DNA of 64,000 bases from positions 849,001 through 913,000 of the forward strand of contig NZ_CP116341.1 of NCBI RefSeq assembly GCF_033304595.1, read 5' to 3'. The notes under the pieces were generated by a model, which searched no databases, was not told the DNA's origin, and worked only from the letters and a program-made list of their open reading frames with translations. Both the position numbers and the translations under genes were made by a program. Below, in pieces: positions 24,173 through 33,733 of this stretch. The DNA is from Sporosarcina jeotgali (lineage in GTDB: Bacteria > Bacillota > Bacilli > Bacillales_A > Planococcaceae). The stretch's first letter is position 1. Each line of letters begins with the position of its first letter.

Positions 24173-24463
24173 TTATTTCACCATATAACCCCAATGCATC
24201 GTGAACAGTGTCCCGAAAATCGTGACAAGTCCTACAAACAAGGCGTATAGGATATTCATATACAGCGTCTTGCTCTCTGCGTTTTCTTTCACGTGCATGA
24301 ACAGGAACAATTGCAATCCGGCTTGTACTAAGGCGGTTACAACGAGTATCGTCATCCCTGCAGTAAATGATAAGTCAAACAGTACGGTTACGAGCGCTAC
24401 AAGTGATAACAGCAGGGAGAATAAGAATCCCATTACGTGCTGTGGAGGAAACAATTGTTTCAT
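24173..24463 (-). CDS. qoxD: Quinol oxidase aa3 subunit IV
   Basis: A 96-residue protein with three membrane helices, including the subunit IV pattern ALVQAGLQLFLFMHVKEN. It is the small accessory subunit of the cytochrome aa3-600 menaquinol oxidase. It starts 1 bp after the qoxC stop (AAAGGAC ribosome site within qoxC) and ends the operon just before a strong terminator. Length and position match B. subtilis qoxD. Confidence 0.9.
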   Translation of the reverse strand: MKQLFPPQHVMGFLFSLLLSLVALVTVLFDLSFTAGMTILVVTALVQAGLQLFLFMHVKENAESKTLYMNILYALFVGLVTIFGTLFTMHWGYMVK

Positions 24464-24464
24464 C

Positions 24465-25061
24465 TTACATCAGTCCTTTCAAATAGACGAAGCTGAAGAT
24501 GAAAATCCAAACAACGTCAAGAAAGTGCCAATACAAAGAGAAGATGAACGACTTATTCGCGGTTTCAGGTGTGAATCCGCGTTTCTTGATTTGCAGTAAA
24601 ATTGCACCGCCCCAGAGAAGACCGAACGTTACATGCAATCCGTGTGTTCCCAGAAGAGTGAATAACGCAGATAGGAATCCGCTCGTCTGAATCGTTGCGC
24701 CTTCGCCAACGTACGTGACGAATTCATATACTTCGACTCCAAGGAATGCTGCACCAAGTACTAATGTGATGCCAAAGAAAGTCATCATTGGTTTCTTCAA
24801 GCCAAGCCGCATGGCATGTACACCTAACCCAATCGTGAAACTGCTGGAAAGAAGCAGGATTGTTTCGATCATGACTGGACTTAGATGGAACAAATCAGAA
24901 GCGGAAGGTCCGACATTCGTATTGCCTTGTAACGTAAAGTACACGGCAAACAAAGTGGAGAAGAGGGCGATTTCCGCCCCCAGGAAGATCCAGAATCCGA
25001 GGATCTTCATTTTGTTTTCTTCGGTACTATATTCCATTGGTACTGAGTGATCAATTTTCAT
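24465..25061 (-). CDS. qoxC: Quinol oxidase aa3 subunit III
   Basis: A 198-residue protein with five membrane helices. Family segments are LGFWIFLGAEIALFSTLFAVY, LGTHGLHVTFGLLWG and SLYWHFLDVVWIFIF, split by short loops. Subunit III stabilises the catalytic core of the haem-copper oxidase. I choose ATG 25061 with GAGGTG upstream; it overlaps the qoxB stop by 11 bp. The longer frame upstream would lie within qoxB and has no family similarity. Confidence 0.92.
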   Translation of the reverse strand: MKIDHSVPMEYSTEENKMKILGFWIFLGAEIALFSTLFAVYFTLQGNTNVGPSASDLFHLSPVMIETILLLSSSFTIGLGVHAMRLGLKKPMMTFFGITLVLGAAFLGVEVYEFVTYVGEGATIQTSGFLSALFTLLGTHGLHVTFGLLWGGAILLQIKKRGFTPETANKSFIFSLYWHFLDVVWIFIFSFVYLKGLM

Positions 25062-27000
25062 GCTGTTCACCTCGCAATGCGTTTTCTGTCCGTTCGATTT
25101 CCTCAACAGAAATGTAACGGCCATGATCTTTTTCGAATGAACGGTAGGCAAGTGTTCCTAAAATCACCACTCCAAGGACAATCGCTGGAATCCACCAGCT
25201 GAATACCATGAAGAAGCCCCATAAGAAGAATGCTGCACCCATAATGACAGGCAGACCGCTATTATTCGGCATATGGATAGGCTCGTACTTACCGGTCGCG
25301 AGTGGTTTTCCTTCTTTTTTCGCAAACCAGTGAGCATCCAATTTATTTACAGTAGGAATCAACGCAAAGTTATACTCCGGTACTGGGCTATGTGTGCTCC
25401 ACTCAAGTGAACGCGCATCCCACGGATCGCCTTTGATATTTCTCGGGCTGTAACGAACGCTCCAGTAAATATTGTACACAAGGATGATGAAACCGATTGT
25501 AAGACCGAGTGCACCGACCATGGAGAGCATGTTGAGTGCGCCGTACCCAGTACTTTCAGAATACGTATACATCCGACGTGTCATTCCGTTTAGTCCAAGA
25601 ATGAAGAGAGGGAAGAACGTAACGTTAAAGCTGATTGTGATAAACCAAAATGACAGTTTCCCGAGCTTTTCGTTTAACATGAAACCGAACACTTTCGGGA
25701 ACCAGAAATGGAATCCTGCGATTACCCCGAACACTGTACCCGGAATCAATACGTAGTGGAAGTGGGCAACTAAGAACATCGTATTGTGATACTGATAGTC
25801 AGCGCTTGCCATCGCAAGCATGACTCCAGTCACTCCGCCGATTGTGAAGATTGGAATGAATGCCAATGCATACAACATCGGGGTCGTGAAGCTGATCTTA
25901 CCTTTACGCAGCGTGAACAGCCAGTTGAATATTTTTACACCGGTCGGAATCGCAATCGCCATTGTTGTAATGGAGAAGACACTGTTGACCATAACGCCGT
26001 GACCCATTGTATAGAAGTGGTGGGCCCATACAACGAACGAAAGAAGTGAAATCGCAACCATACTGACGACCATGGATTTATAGCCGTACAGGTTTTTACG
26101 AGCGAATGTAGAAATGATTTCACTGTAAATACCGAAAGCAGGCAAAATAACGATATATACTTCAGGATGTCCCCAAACCCAGAATAGGTTGGCCCAAAGC
26201 ATGTCCATCCCGCCGCTTTGCATGGCGAAGAATTGAGTGCCGAATTGTCGGTCAAGTGTCATCAATGCAAGTGCTACTGTTAAAACAGGGAATGCAAAGA
26301 CGATAATGACGTTTGTGATCAATACAGACCACGTAAACATCGGCATTTTCATAAGTGTCATACCAGGTGCACGCATTTTTAAGATTGTCACCAAGAAGTT
26401 GATACCTGTTAGCAACGTACCGATTCCGGCAATCTGCAATGCGATTGAATAGTAGTTATTCCCGACAGTCGGACTGAATTCAAGACTCGCAAGCGGGAAG
26501 TACGCAGACCATCCGGCATCCGGTGAACCGCCTATGACGAATGAAATATTAAACAGCATAGCTCCCGCGAAGAAGAGCCAGAAGCTGACTGCGTTCAATC
26601 TAGGGAATGCAACATCACGTGCTCCGATTTGAAGCGGTATCACGACGTTCATTAATCCGATAATGAATGGCATTGCCATAAATAGGATCATAATGACACC
26701 GTGTGTCGTAAAGATTTCGTTGTAATGCTGGCCATCCAGCAATCCGTTATCAGGAATAGCAGTCTGAGCACGCATTAAGAGTGCATCGACGCCTCCGCGG
26801 AAGAGCATAAGGAGTGCAGCGAGAATGTACATGACTCCGATTTTCTTATGGTCAACGGTAGTTAACCAGTTTGTCCAAAGCCAATTCCATTTTTTAAAGT
26901 ATGTGAGCGCAATCGGGATTGCGAGAGATACAACAACAATACTTACCATTGCTGCGTAAATCATCGGTTCACCGGTTACGAAAAATTCGTCCCATTTCAT
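25051..27000 (-). CDS. qoxB: Quinol oxidase aa3 subunit I (haem-copper catalytic subunit)
   Basis: A 649-residue catalytic subunit with about 14-15 membrane helices. Metal ligands and proton-channel residues are visible: low-spin haem His in FTTHGVIMILF, CuB/Tyr site WGHPEVYIVILPAFG, CuB His pair in WAHHFYTMG, and haem a3/a ligands in VAHFHYVLIPG. It oxidises menaquinol and reduces O2 to water, pumping protons at the cytoplasmic membrane. The start follows AAAGGAG. It lies 63 bp downstream of qoxA in a four-gene operon. Confidence 0.95.
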   Translation of the reverse strand: MKWDEFFVTGEPMIYAAMVSIVVVSLAIPIALTYFKKWNWLWTNWLTTVDHKKIGVMYILAALLMLFRGGVDALLMRAQTAIPDNGLLDGQHYNEIFTTHGVIMILFMAMPFIIGLMNVVIPLQIGARDVAFPRLNAVSFWLFFAGAMLFNISFVIGGSPDAGWSAYFPLASLEFSPTVGNNYYSIALQIAGIGTLLTGINFLVTILKMRAPGMTLMKMPMFTWSVLITNVIIVFAFPVLTVALALMTLDRQFGTQFFAMQSGGMDMLWANLFWVWGHPEVYIVILPAFGIYSEIISTFARKNLYGYKSMVVSMVAISLLSFVVWAHHFYTMGHGVMVNSVFSITTMAIAIPTGVKIFNWLFTLRKGKISFTTPMLYALAFIPIFTIGGVTGVMLAMASADYQYHNTMFLVAHFHYVLIPGTVFGVIAGFHFWFPKVFGFMLNEKLGKLSFWFITISFNVTFFPLFILGLNGMTRRMYTYSESTGYGALNMLSMVGALGLTIGFIILVYNIYWSVRYSPRNIKGDPWDARSLEWSTHSPVPEYNFALIPTVNKLDAHWFAKKEGKPLATGKYEPIHMPNNSGLPVIMGAAFFLWGFFMVFSWWIPAIVLGVVILGTLAYRSFEKDHGRYISVEEIERTENALRGEQHEN

Positions 27001-27063
27001 ATCGTTGAACTCCTTTCGTTTGTTACGTAATTGAAGGGCAGGCTGGATTTGCTATGCAGGCAC

Positions 27064-28041
27064 TTAGTGCGCATCATGATCCATATCCATATCCATATCC
27101 ATATCCATATCCATATCCATATCCATATCCATATCCATATCCATATCCATATCTTCATGTCCTTCGTGCTGGTCATCAGTTGAAGTAGCTCCTCCATGAT
27201 GATGTCCGCTATGTTCTCCTTCAGGAGCAGGTCTGAATTCAAGGTGGTTAGAAGAATAGGTCTTGCGGCCAACGTGTTCAGCTTTTAACAGATCGTCGAA
27301 CTCATCTTCAGTGAGTTTTGGAGCTGTTGTTTTCACGTCATTGACCCATTCCTTGTAATCAGCGTCTGACAGAGACTGCGCTTCGAATTCCATTTGGGCA
27401 AAGCCTTTACCGCTGAAGTTTGAATTTTTCCCCATAAATGATCCTGGGACGTCTGCAGACATATGGATTTTAGTGACCATGTCACTCATCGCATATTTTT
27501 GACCTGCTAATTGTGGAATCCAGAAACTTGTAATCGGACCATATGAATACAATCTAAATTCAATTGGGCGGTTAGCGGGGAAATTCACATAGTTAACTGT
27601 CTCAATTCCTTCTTCTGGATAGCTGAAATGCCATTTCCAGTTAGAGGAAGAAGCGTAAATGACGACTGGCTTTTGATCTGCATAAGCGACAGATTTTTGT
27701 TCCACTGTACTAGTGGAAGAAACTGTGATTACTGAAAGAATCACCACGATGATGACTGGAATGGTTGTCCAAATGATTTCTAACCATTTGTTGCCTTCCT
27801 CGTGAGGCGGCTCGTAATCGTCAGGCAATTTTGATGCGCGATACTTCACTAAAACAAAGGTATAAAGTACATACACAACAAAAAGGATGCCTGCCATCAT
27901 AGCGATTGAAAACAGGATAGTGCTCGATAATGTCCTGGCTTGCGGACCTTTTGGATCGAATATGAGCAGTGGGTTGTCACAACCGGCAAGTAAAATGGCT
28001 GTAATGGAAAATAGCGTTAATGCTATCCACTTTTTCTTCAT
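27064..28041 (-). CDS. qoxA: Quinol oxidase aa3 subunit II with Asp-Met repeat tail
   Basis: A 325-residue lipoprotein. Signal peptide with lipobox LAGC (ILLAGCDNP), two membrane helices and a cupredoxin domain (NWKWHFSYPEEGIETVNYV). The CxxxC pair of the CuA centre is absent, so it is a quinol oxidase. The C-terminus is odd: a His-rich stretch (GEHSGHHHGGA) is followed by twelve consecutive Asp-Met units, then DHDAH, encoded by a hexanucleotide repeat. I choose ATG 28041 with GAGAGGAG upstream; the longer frame begins without a ribosome site. It is the first gene of the qox operon. Confidence 0.93.
   Translation of the reverse strand: MKKKWIALTLFSITAILLAGCDNPLLIFDPKGPQARTLSSTILFSIAMMAGILFVVYVLYTFVLVKYRASKLPDDYEPPHEEGNKWLEIIWTTIPVIIVVILSVITVSSTSTVEQKSVAYADQKPVVIYASSSNWKWHFSYPEEGIETVNYVNFPANRPIEFRLYSYGPITSFWIPQLAGQKYAMSDMVTKIHMSADVPGSFMGKNSNFSGKGFAQMEFEAQSLSDADYKEWVNDVKTTAPKLTEDEFDDLLKAEHVGRKTYSSNHLEFRPAPEGEHSGHHHGGATSTDDQHEGHEDMDMDMDMDMDMDMDMDMDMDMDMDHDAH
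27081..27152. repeat. 12 x CCATAT hexanucleotide microsatellite in qoxA
   Basis: Twelve exact tandem copies of CCATAT (72 bp). On the coding strand they read GATATG and encode (Asp-Met)12 at the QoxA C-terminus. Copy-number change would keep the frame and alter only the tail length. Confidence 0.97.
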
Positions 28042-28395
28042 GATAGAACTCCTCTCAAGGGTAAGATGGTGACAATGGAAGTCAATGTAGTTAGCCATCA
28101 AAATATATTCAAATAATTAAAAACGGCCTGTATTTTTCAAGAAACTGTAAAACAACTTCCGTGCGAACTTTATAATAGTACCGTTAAACGATGATTACAA
28201 TGCTCAATTGGGTATGTCACAAAAGGTTCTTATCTATTCCGATTCATGAGCTCAACGCTTGCGTTACCCATTAAATGGGTGTTAGTATAAAAACAAATTT
28301 GTCTAAAAAGTTATTAGAAATATAGAGTTTTTTAGGTAAGTCGGAGTCTTATGAGGATTATAGAAGTGACAAGGATGTCCATTTTTAGGCAAACA
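28042..28395. other. qox upstream region with leader
   Basis: About 350 bp upstream of qoxA without a gene. It holds the promoter given separately and a leader of roughly 120 bases; no riboswitch pattern is recognised. Confidence 0.5.
28172..28200 (-). promoter_or_regulatory. Sigma-A promoter of qox operon
   Basis: On the reverse strand TTGTAA (28195-28200), 17 bp, then TATTAT (28172-28177). It gives a leader of about 120 bases before the qoxA ATG. Confidence 0.55.
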
Positions 28396-28440
28396 AAAAC
28401 AGCTTTTCTTTTCGCGTAAAGCAAAAGAAAAGCTGTTTTA
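28396..28440. terminator. Strong hairpin terminator
   Basis: Perfect 17-bp stem AAAACAGCTTTTCTTTT/AAAAGAAAAGCTGTTTT with a 10-base loop. It can stop the small gene on the reverse strand before qox. Confidence 0.88.
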
Positions 28441-28490
28441 TGTATCGAAGTCTTTTAGAGAAACACGTGGATCAAATCGATTCTCCAAAA

Positions 28491-28637
28491 TCAGTTCATA
28501 ACCTCTTTAGAAAGTTCTTCATCTCTAAAATATAGGAAGTGCTCTTCCTCCAATTCACTCATCCGCTCTTTGTTCCATCCCGCTGCCAAATTTCCTTCGA
28601 AAATTGTTTCCCACCAAGTATCAGTCGTTGTCATCAT
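28491..28637 (-). CDS. Unknown 48-residue acidic protein
   Basis: I do not recognise this protein. It is 47-48 residues, Trp- and acid-rich (TDTWWETIFEGNLAAGW, then ELEEEHFLYFRDEE), without signal or membrane helix. GGGAGG lies 5-8 bp before two adjacent ATG codons (28637 and 28634), and a strong terminator follows 50 bp after the stop, so it looks like a small monocistronic gene rather than a chance frame. A longer frame upstream lacks a ribosome site. Confidence 0.55.
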   Translation of the reverse strand: MMTTTDTWWETIFEGNLAAGWNKERMSELEEEHFLYFRDEELSKEVMN

Positions 28638-28639
28638 AA

Positions 28640-28959
28640 GTTCCTCCCTTAAAGAATGTGGTTGGTTGCTTGTTATACACTCTTTACCCAAACTCTGTTT
28701 AGATCAAAACGTAGTTCTAAAAAAGGCTTCGATAGTCCTGTTACGAAATTCCAATTTTGAAGAACTGCCTGATGAAGTTAGTATATGATTCGACAGCAAA
28801 TGTTAACCTGCGTATTTTGTCGGAATTAATGACTTAGAAAACAGATCCTTTTGAATGATTGACTTTCGATATGGTTTTTGATAGTGGGTGGATTAGATTT
28901 TTGCTTAACGCATAAAAGGCAGTTAAGATAGAAGGAACCGAATTAGAGGAGGAACGCCC
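28640..28959. other. Intergenic region, no gene seen
   Basis: About 320 AT-rich bases between the divergent 48-residue gene and the aldehyde dehydrogenase gene. Promoters for both must lie here; I see no convincing pair, RNA or repeat. Confidence 0.4.
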
Positions 28960-30348
28960 ATGAACTTTACATCTAAAGACGTAGAAACAATAATCAATCA
29001 TCAGCATGATTTTTATTTTTCCGGGGCAACCCGTCCTGTTGAATTCAGAAAAGAAATGTTAAATCGCTTAAAAGAAGCAATACAAGAACACGAGCAAGAA
29101 ATCGAAAAAGCACTATACCGCGACTTGCGAAAAAATCCTTTCGAATCATATGTCACTGAAATCGGATTTGTTCTTTCGAGCATTGGCCACGTATTGAAAC
29201 ACTTGGATGAATGGATGGAACCTGAAACCGCCAAAACACCATTATATTTACAACCAGGGAAAAGCTATGTCATACGAGAACCATATGGATCAGTTTTAGT
29301 GATCGGGCCATTCAACTACCCGTTTCAACTTGTCATGGAGCCTATTGTAGGGGCGATTGCTGCTGGAAATTGCGTGGTTGCCAAACCATCAGAAGCTGCA
29401 CCGCATACTGCTGCTGTCGTCAAAAAGATTCTGGAACAGCATTTTCCGCCAGAGTATGTTCGTGTTGTGGAGGGGGCAAAAGAAGAAACGTCTGCATTAA
29501 TACATGCGCCGTTTGATTCCATTTTCTTTACTGGCAGTGTAGCTGTAGGGAAAATTGTCATGAAAGCAGCCTCCGAACGGTTAACGCCGGTTACGCTTGA
29601 ACTTGGCGGGAAAAGTCCTGCAATTGTCGATCAGACAGCCAATTTAAAGATTGCTGCAGAAAGGATCGTCTGGGGGAAATTTTCAAACGCTGGTCAAACT
29701 TGTGTTGCACCGGATTATATAGTGGCTCATCACTCAATTAAAGAACCGCTGTTAAAAGAGATTAAAAAAGCAATACGGCGTTTCTACGGAAAAGATGCAT
29801 CTGTCAGCAAAGATTATGGACGGATCATCAATGAAAAACAATTTGATCGGCTGCAAGCGATTCTTAACAAAGAACAGCGTACCGTGACGATGGGCGGAAA
29901 CACTGACCGAGCGGACTTATATATCGAGCCGACTGTCCTGGAAGGGATTCGTTTTGACAGTCCTTCAATGGAAGATGAATTATTCGGACCCATACTTCCG
30001 GTGCTTGAATATGAAAATTTAGGTGCAGTCTTGCATCGGATTCGAAAAATGCCAAAACCGCTGGCGGGATATATTTTTACTGAAAATGAAGATGCAGCTG
30101 CTTACTTTACGGATCAGCTTCCATTCGGCGGCGGCTGCATTAATGATACAATTTCTCATGTGGGCAACATTCACTTGCCGTTTGGAGGAGTAGGATCATC
30201 TGGACAAGGTAATTATCATGGGAAAGCAAGTTTTGACGTCTTCACTCATGAGAAAGCGATGTTGAATCGCAGTTCCGCGATTCCAATGAGAGCTGCTTTT
30301 CCTCCATATGGAAATAAGCTGAAATACATTAAACCGTTGATTCGTTAA
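28960..30348 (+). CDS. Aldehyde dehydrogenase (class 3/YwdH-like)
   Basis: A 462-residue NAD(P)-dependent aldehyde dehydrogenase. The Rossmann segment is VIGPFNYPFQLVMEPIVGA and FTGSVAVGKIVM, the general-base Glu lies in VTLELGGKSPAIVD, and the catalytic Cys in NAGQTCVAPDYI. The C-terminus has LPFGGVGSSGQGNYHG. Length and lack of an N-terminal extension fit the ALDH3/fatty-aldehyde group, so it probably oxidises medium or long-chain aldehydes to acids; the substrate is not proven. GAGGAGGAACGCCC precedes the ATG. It is a single gene with a terminator overlapping its stop. Confidence 0.9.
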   Translation: MNFTSKDVETIINHQHDFYFSGATRPVEFRKEMLNRLKEAIQEHEQEIEKALYRDLRKNPFESYVTEIGFVLSSIGHVLKHLDEWMEPETAKTPLYLQPGKSYVIREPYGSVLVIGPFNYPFQLVMEPIVGAIAAGNCVVAKPSEAAPHTAAVVKKILEQHFPPEYVRVVEGAKEETSALIHAPFDSIFFTGSVAVGKIVMKAASERLTPVTLELGGKSPAIVDQTANLKIAAERIVWGKFSNAGQTCVAPDYIVAHHSIKEPLLKEIKKAIRRFYGKDASVSKDYGRIINEKQFDRLQAILNKEQRTVTMGGNTDRADLYIEPTVLEGIRFDSPSMEDELFGPILPVLEYENLGAVLHRIRKMPKPLAGYIFTENEDAAAYFTDQLPFGGGCINDTISHVGNIHLPFGGVGSSGQGNYHGKASFDVFTHEKAMLNRSSAIPMRAAFPPYGNKLKYIKPLIR

Positions 30349-30363
30349 GATCAGCGGTTTTTC
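30331..30363 (+). terminator. Terminator overlapping the aldehyde dehydrogenase stop
   Basis: Stem AAACCGTTGAT/ATCAGCGGTTT (one G-T pair) with TTTTT at its 3' end; the last codons and stop lie in the hairpin. Confidence 0.65.
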
Positions 30364-30491
30364 TATGGATTCGTTATTTCAGCCATGACGCAGGCCGTAA
30401 AAAAACGTATAATGAATTCATTGCCTAAAAAACAGCAGCAGGTTACCTATTTTATAGACCGCTGCAAGGGTTGGCTGAACGGAGGAGTACA

Positions 30492-31982
30492 ATGAATACA
30501 AAAGAATTATTGGCGATTTTGCCAGTTAAACGAGTGGCGGGAGCACTGCCGGAAGAAGTCACGGATTTGACGACAGACTCGCGAGCTGTCAGTGCAGGCG
30601 GTATGTTCGTCTGCATCGAAGGGTATACGGTAGATGGCCATCGCTTCGTTGGATCAGCTATCGAGTCAGGTGCCCGAGTAATTATTGCATCCAAGCCGAT
30701 TGAAGTCGATTTGGATAAAGCGGCAGTTGTATATGTCGAAAGCACATCGAGAGCTATCAGTCTGCTTGCTTCTGTATGGTGCGGGTATCCTTCTAAACGA
30801 ATGAAAATGATTGGTGTTACTGGAACGAACGGGAAAACGAGTGTCAGTAATATCATTCATGGTATTTTAATGGGAGCGGGCGAACGTTCTGCTGTGTCTG
30901 GTACGATTGGATTCAACTTGGACGGTGTACTGTATGAAACTGAAAATACAACGACTGATGTCCTAACGACTCAAAAAATGATTGCACGAGCAGCTGAAGA
31001 AGGATGCGACACAATGACAATGGAAGTTTCGTCTCATGGTCTAATAGAAGGACGAATGGCCGGAACAGAATTTGACATTGCAATCTTCACAAACTTGACT
31101 CATGATCACCTGGATTTCCATGGTACGATGGAGAACTATGGAAATGCAAAAGGTCTTTTGTTTGCACAGCTGGGACAAGACTTCCAACAACACAAAGTGG
31201 CCGTGTTAAATGCGGATGATCCGTGGCACACTAAGATGAAAGAGATGACATCTTATCCTGTCCTTACTTATGGAATTCATGCGGATGCGATGTTTAAAGC
31301 TGCAAATGTTAATCTCAGAACAGATGGCACATCGTTTACGCTTTGCTGTCCCGAAGGGGAATGGGAAGTAGAAATGCGAATGATCGGGGAGTTCAGTGTC
31401 TCAAATGCGCTTGCAGCGATTACTGCACTTTATGCAAAAGGACTCGCAATCCCTGATATTTTAGCGCCGCTTCGTTACCTTGCTCCCATTAAAGGCAGAA
31501 TGGAACGAGTGGAAACTGAACTTCCGCTAACAATCTATGTAGATTATGCTCATTCTGCAGACGCGATTGAAAAAGCGATTGATGCAGTGCTTCCGTACAA
31601 GTCAGCTGAGTCAAAGCTGATCTTTGTCATCGGTACAGGCGGAAACCGGGATCGGAAAAAACGTCCTGTAATGGCTGAAAAGGCATCGGCAGCGGATTAT
31701 GTGATTTTAACTACAGATGATCCAAGGGACGAGCCGTATGATTCGATTACATCTGAACTTGCAGCTGGCATGGTACATAAACAATTTGCATGTATCGGAG
31801 ATCGGGAAGCTGCTGTACGGCATGCGATTGAAGTAGCGGACGAAGGAGATATCATCATCTTTGCAGGTAAGGGACATGAAGATTTTCAAATTATCGGATC
31901 AACAAAATATCCCCACTCCGATGCAGCGATTGCCCTCGAAGAAGCGGGAAAGAAATTTGGAAAAGGCTTGATCGGCAACTAA
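30492..31982 (+). CDS. murE: UDP-MurNAc-tripeptide synthetase MurE
   Basis: A 496-residue Mur ligase. N-terminal UDP-MurNAc-binding domain, the ATP loop MIGVTGTNGKTSV, central TNLTHDHLDFHGT with the carbamylated-Lys region after it, and C-terminal GTGGNRDRKKRP with TTDDPRDEP. The last corresponds to the DNPR motif that holds the third amino acid. It reads DDPR here, so the Arg that binds meso-diaminopimelate is kept while the Asn is changed. Lysine or DAP specificity is therefore open. It lies outside any division/cell wall cluster and next to prfC, as in staphylococci. ATG 30492 follows GGAGGAG; the in-frame upstream codon at 30471 does not. Confidence 0.9.
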   Translation: MNTKELLAILPVKRVAGALPEEVTDLTTDSRAVSAGGMFVCIEGYTVDGHRFVGSAIESGARVIIASKPIEVDLDKAAVVYVESTSRAISLLASVWCGYPSKRMKMIGVTGTNGKTSVSNIIHGILMGAGERSAVSGTIGFNLDGVLYETENTTTDVLTTQKMIARAAEEGCDTMTMEVSSHGLIEGRMAGTEFDIAIFTNLTHDHLDFHGTMENYGNAKGLLFAQLGQDFQQHKVAVLNADDPWHTKMKEMTSYPVLTYGIHADAMFKAANVNLRTDGTSFTLCCPEGEWEVEMRMIGEFSVSNALAAITALYAKGLAIPDILAPLRYLAPIKGRMERVETELPLTIYVDYAHSADAIEKAIDAVLPYKSAESKLIFVIGTGGNRDRKKRPVMAEKASAADYVILTTDDPRDEPYDSITSELAAGMVHKQFACIGDREAAVRHAIEVADEGDIIIFAGKGHEDFQIIGSTKYPHSDAAIALEEAGKKFGKGLIGN

Positions 31983-32015
31983 ATGCCGGGCTCGTATACG
32001 AAGGAGAATAAAGAA

Positions 32016-33590
32016 ATGACTAAAAATATGCAAGAGGAAATTGCTTCAAGAAGAACGTTCGCCATTATCTCTCACCCGGATGCCGGCAAGACGACGATGA
32101 CAGAAAAACTTCTTTATTTTGGCGGCGCAATTCGGGACGCTGGAACAGTTAAAGGAAAGAAGAGCGGGAAGTATGCAACGTCAGACTGGATGGAGATTGA
32201 AAAACAACGGGGGATCTCTGTAACCTCTTCTGTTTTGCAGTTCGATTATGATGGGAAACGGGTCAATATTCTGGATACACCAGGACACGAAGACTTCAGT
32301 GAAGATACGTATCGTACACTAATGGCGGTGGATGCAGCGGTTATGATGGTGGACTCTGCAAAAGGAATCGAGCCGCAGACTATCAAGCTGTTCAAAGTAT
32401 GCCGTATGCGCGGTATTCCTATTTTTACGTTCATTAACAAGATGGACCGGCAAGGTAAAGAACCATTAGAGTTAATGGAAGAACTTGAAGAAGTACTCGG
32501 TATTCAATCTTACGCAATGAACTGGCCAATCGGTATGGGTAAAGAGTTCATGGGAATTTACGATCGCTATAACAATCGTATTGAACAAGCGAGAGTTGAA
32601 GGGGAGAACAAGTTTCTTGAGCTGGACGATGAAGGTCAATTGGCTAAGCCTCACCCTATGATGGAGACTTCTTATTACAAGCAAGCAGTTGAAGATGCAT
32701 TGTTATTAGAAGAAGCCGGGAATTCATTCGACGAAGCCCGAATTGCTAAAGGTGAACTTACGCCTGTATTCTTCGGAAGTGCTTTGACTAACTTTGGTGT
32801 TCAGACATTTTTGGAGACGTTTTTAAACTTTGCTCCATCACCGCAGCCGCGTATTACAGAAAACGACCAGTATGTCGATCCTATGATGGAAGAATTCTCT
32901 GGATTCATCTTTAAGATTCAGGCAAATATGAACCCTGCCCACCGGGATCGTATTGCATTCGTTCGAATCGTTTCTGGTGCGTTCGAAAGAGGGATGACTG
33001 TTAATATTCCTCGTATCGGGAAGACGGTAAAATTAAATCAAACGACACAGTTTCTTGCAGATGACCGTGAAACAGTGAATGATGCAGTAGCAGGAGATAT
33101 TATCGGTTTGTACGATACCGGAAACTATCAAATTGGCGATACTGTCGTTGGCGGAAAATCCACTTACCTATTTGAAGCTTTGCCTCAGTTCAACCCGGAG
33201 TTATTCGTTAAAGTAACTGCGAAGAACGTAATGAAATCGAAACACTTCCACAAGGGGATTTTACAGCTTGTGCAAGAGGGCGCGATTCAGTATTATAAAA
33301 CGCTTCATACAGAAGAAGTTATACTTGGAGCGGTTGGACAGTTGCAATTTGAAGTGTTCGAACATCGTATGAAAAATGAATATAATGTCGAAGTTCAAAT
33401 GGAGCATATTGGCTCAAAGGTCGCTCGTTGGATTGAAAACGAATCAGACGTAAAAGAATCCATGACAGGTCCGCGTTCTATGCTCGTAAAAGATCGTTTT
33501 GATAACTTCGTATTCCTTTTTGAAAATGACTTTGCGATGCGCTGGTTCGGAGATAAATTCCCTGATATCCGTTTATACAGCTTGTTATAA
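32016..33590 (+). CDS. prfC: Peptide chain release factor 3
   Basis: A 524-residue translational GTPase. G1 is [13 protein letters not shown]3 is [12 protein letters not shown]4 is TFINKMDR, and the release-factor-3 specific segments [11 protein letters not shown] and [10 protein letters not shown] are present. RF3 recycles RF1/RF2 from the ribosome after peptide release. ATG 32016 has AAGGAG nine bases upstream; the in-frame ATG 31983, directly after the murE stop, has none. It is probably cotranscribed with murE (33-bp gap). Terminator follows. Confidence 0.94.
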   Translation: MTKNMQEEIASRRTFAIISHPDAGKTTMTEKLLYFGGAIRDAGTVKGKKSGKYATSDWMEIEKQRGISVTSSVLQFDYDGKRVNILDTPGHEDFSEDTYRTLMAVDAAVMMVDSAKGIEPQTIKLFKVCRMRGIPIFTFINKMDRQGKEPLELMEELEEVLGIQSYAMNWPIGMGKEFMGIYDRYNNRIEQARVEGENKFLELDDEGQLAKPHPMMETSYYKQAVEDALLLEEAGNSFDEARIAKGELTPVFFGSALTNFGVQTFLETFLNFAPSPQPRITENDQYVDPMMEEFSGFIFKIQANMNPAHRDRIAFVRIVSGAFERGMTVNIPRIGKTVKLNQTTQFLADDRETVNDAVAGDIIGLYDTGNYQIGDTVVGGKSTYLFEALPQFNPELFVKVTAKNVMKSKHFHKGILQLVQEGAIQYYKTLHTEEVILGAVGQLQFEVFEHRMKNEYNVEVQMEHIGSKVARWIENESDVKESMTGPRSMLVKDRFDNFVFLFENDFAMRWFGDKFPDIRLYSLL

Positions 33591-33605
33591 TCTGTGGACA
33601 CTATC

Positions 33606-33639
33606 AAAAACCCGTTACATATTTGTGTACGGGTTTTTT
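33606..33639 (+). terminator. Terminator of murE-prfC
   Basis: Stem AAAAACCCGT/ACGGGTTTTTT with a 13-base loop and T-run. Confidence 0.9.
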
Positions 33640-33733
33640 GACTATCTCAAAATTTTTAAACGTTCTGTTTGAACTAAAGCGTTGCATTGCATATGATGAA
33701 AGTACTGTATTTCAGACAAAAGGGGACGCGCAT

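Noticed and set aside
26997..27272. Reading frame rich in Ile-Trp repeats on the reverse strand
   Set aside because: It is the shifted frame of the CCATAT microsatellite in qoxA.
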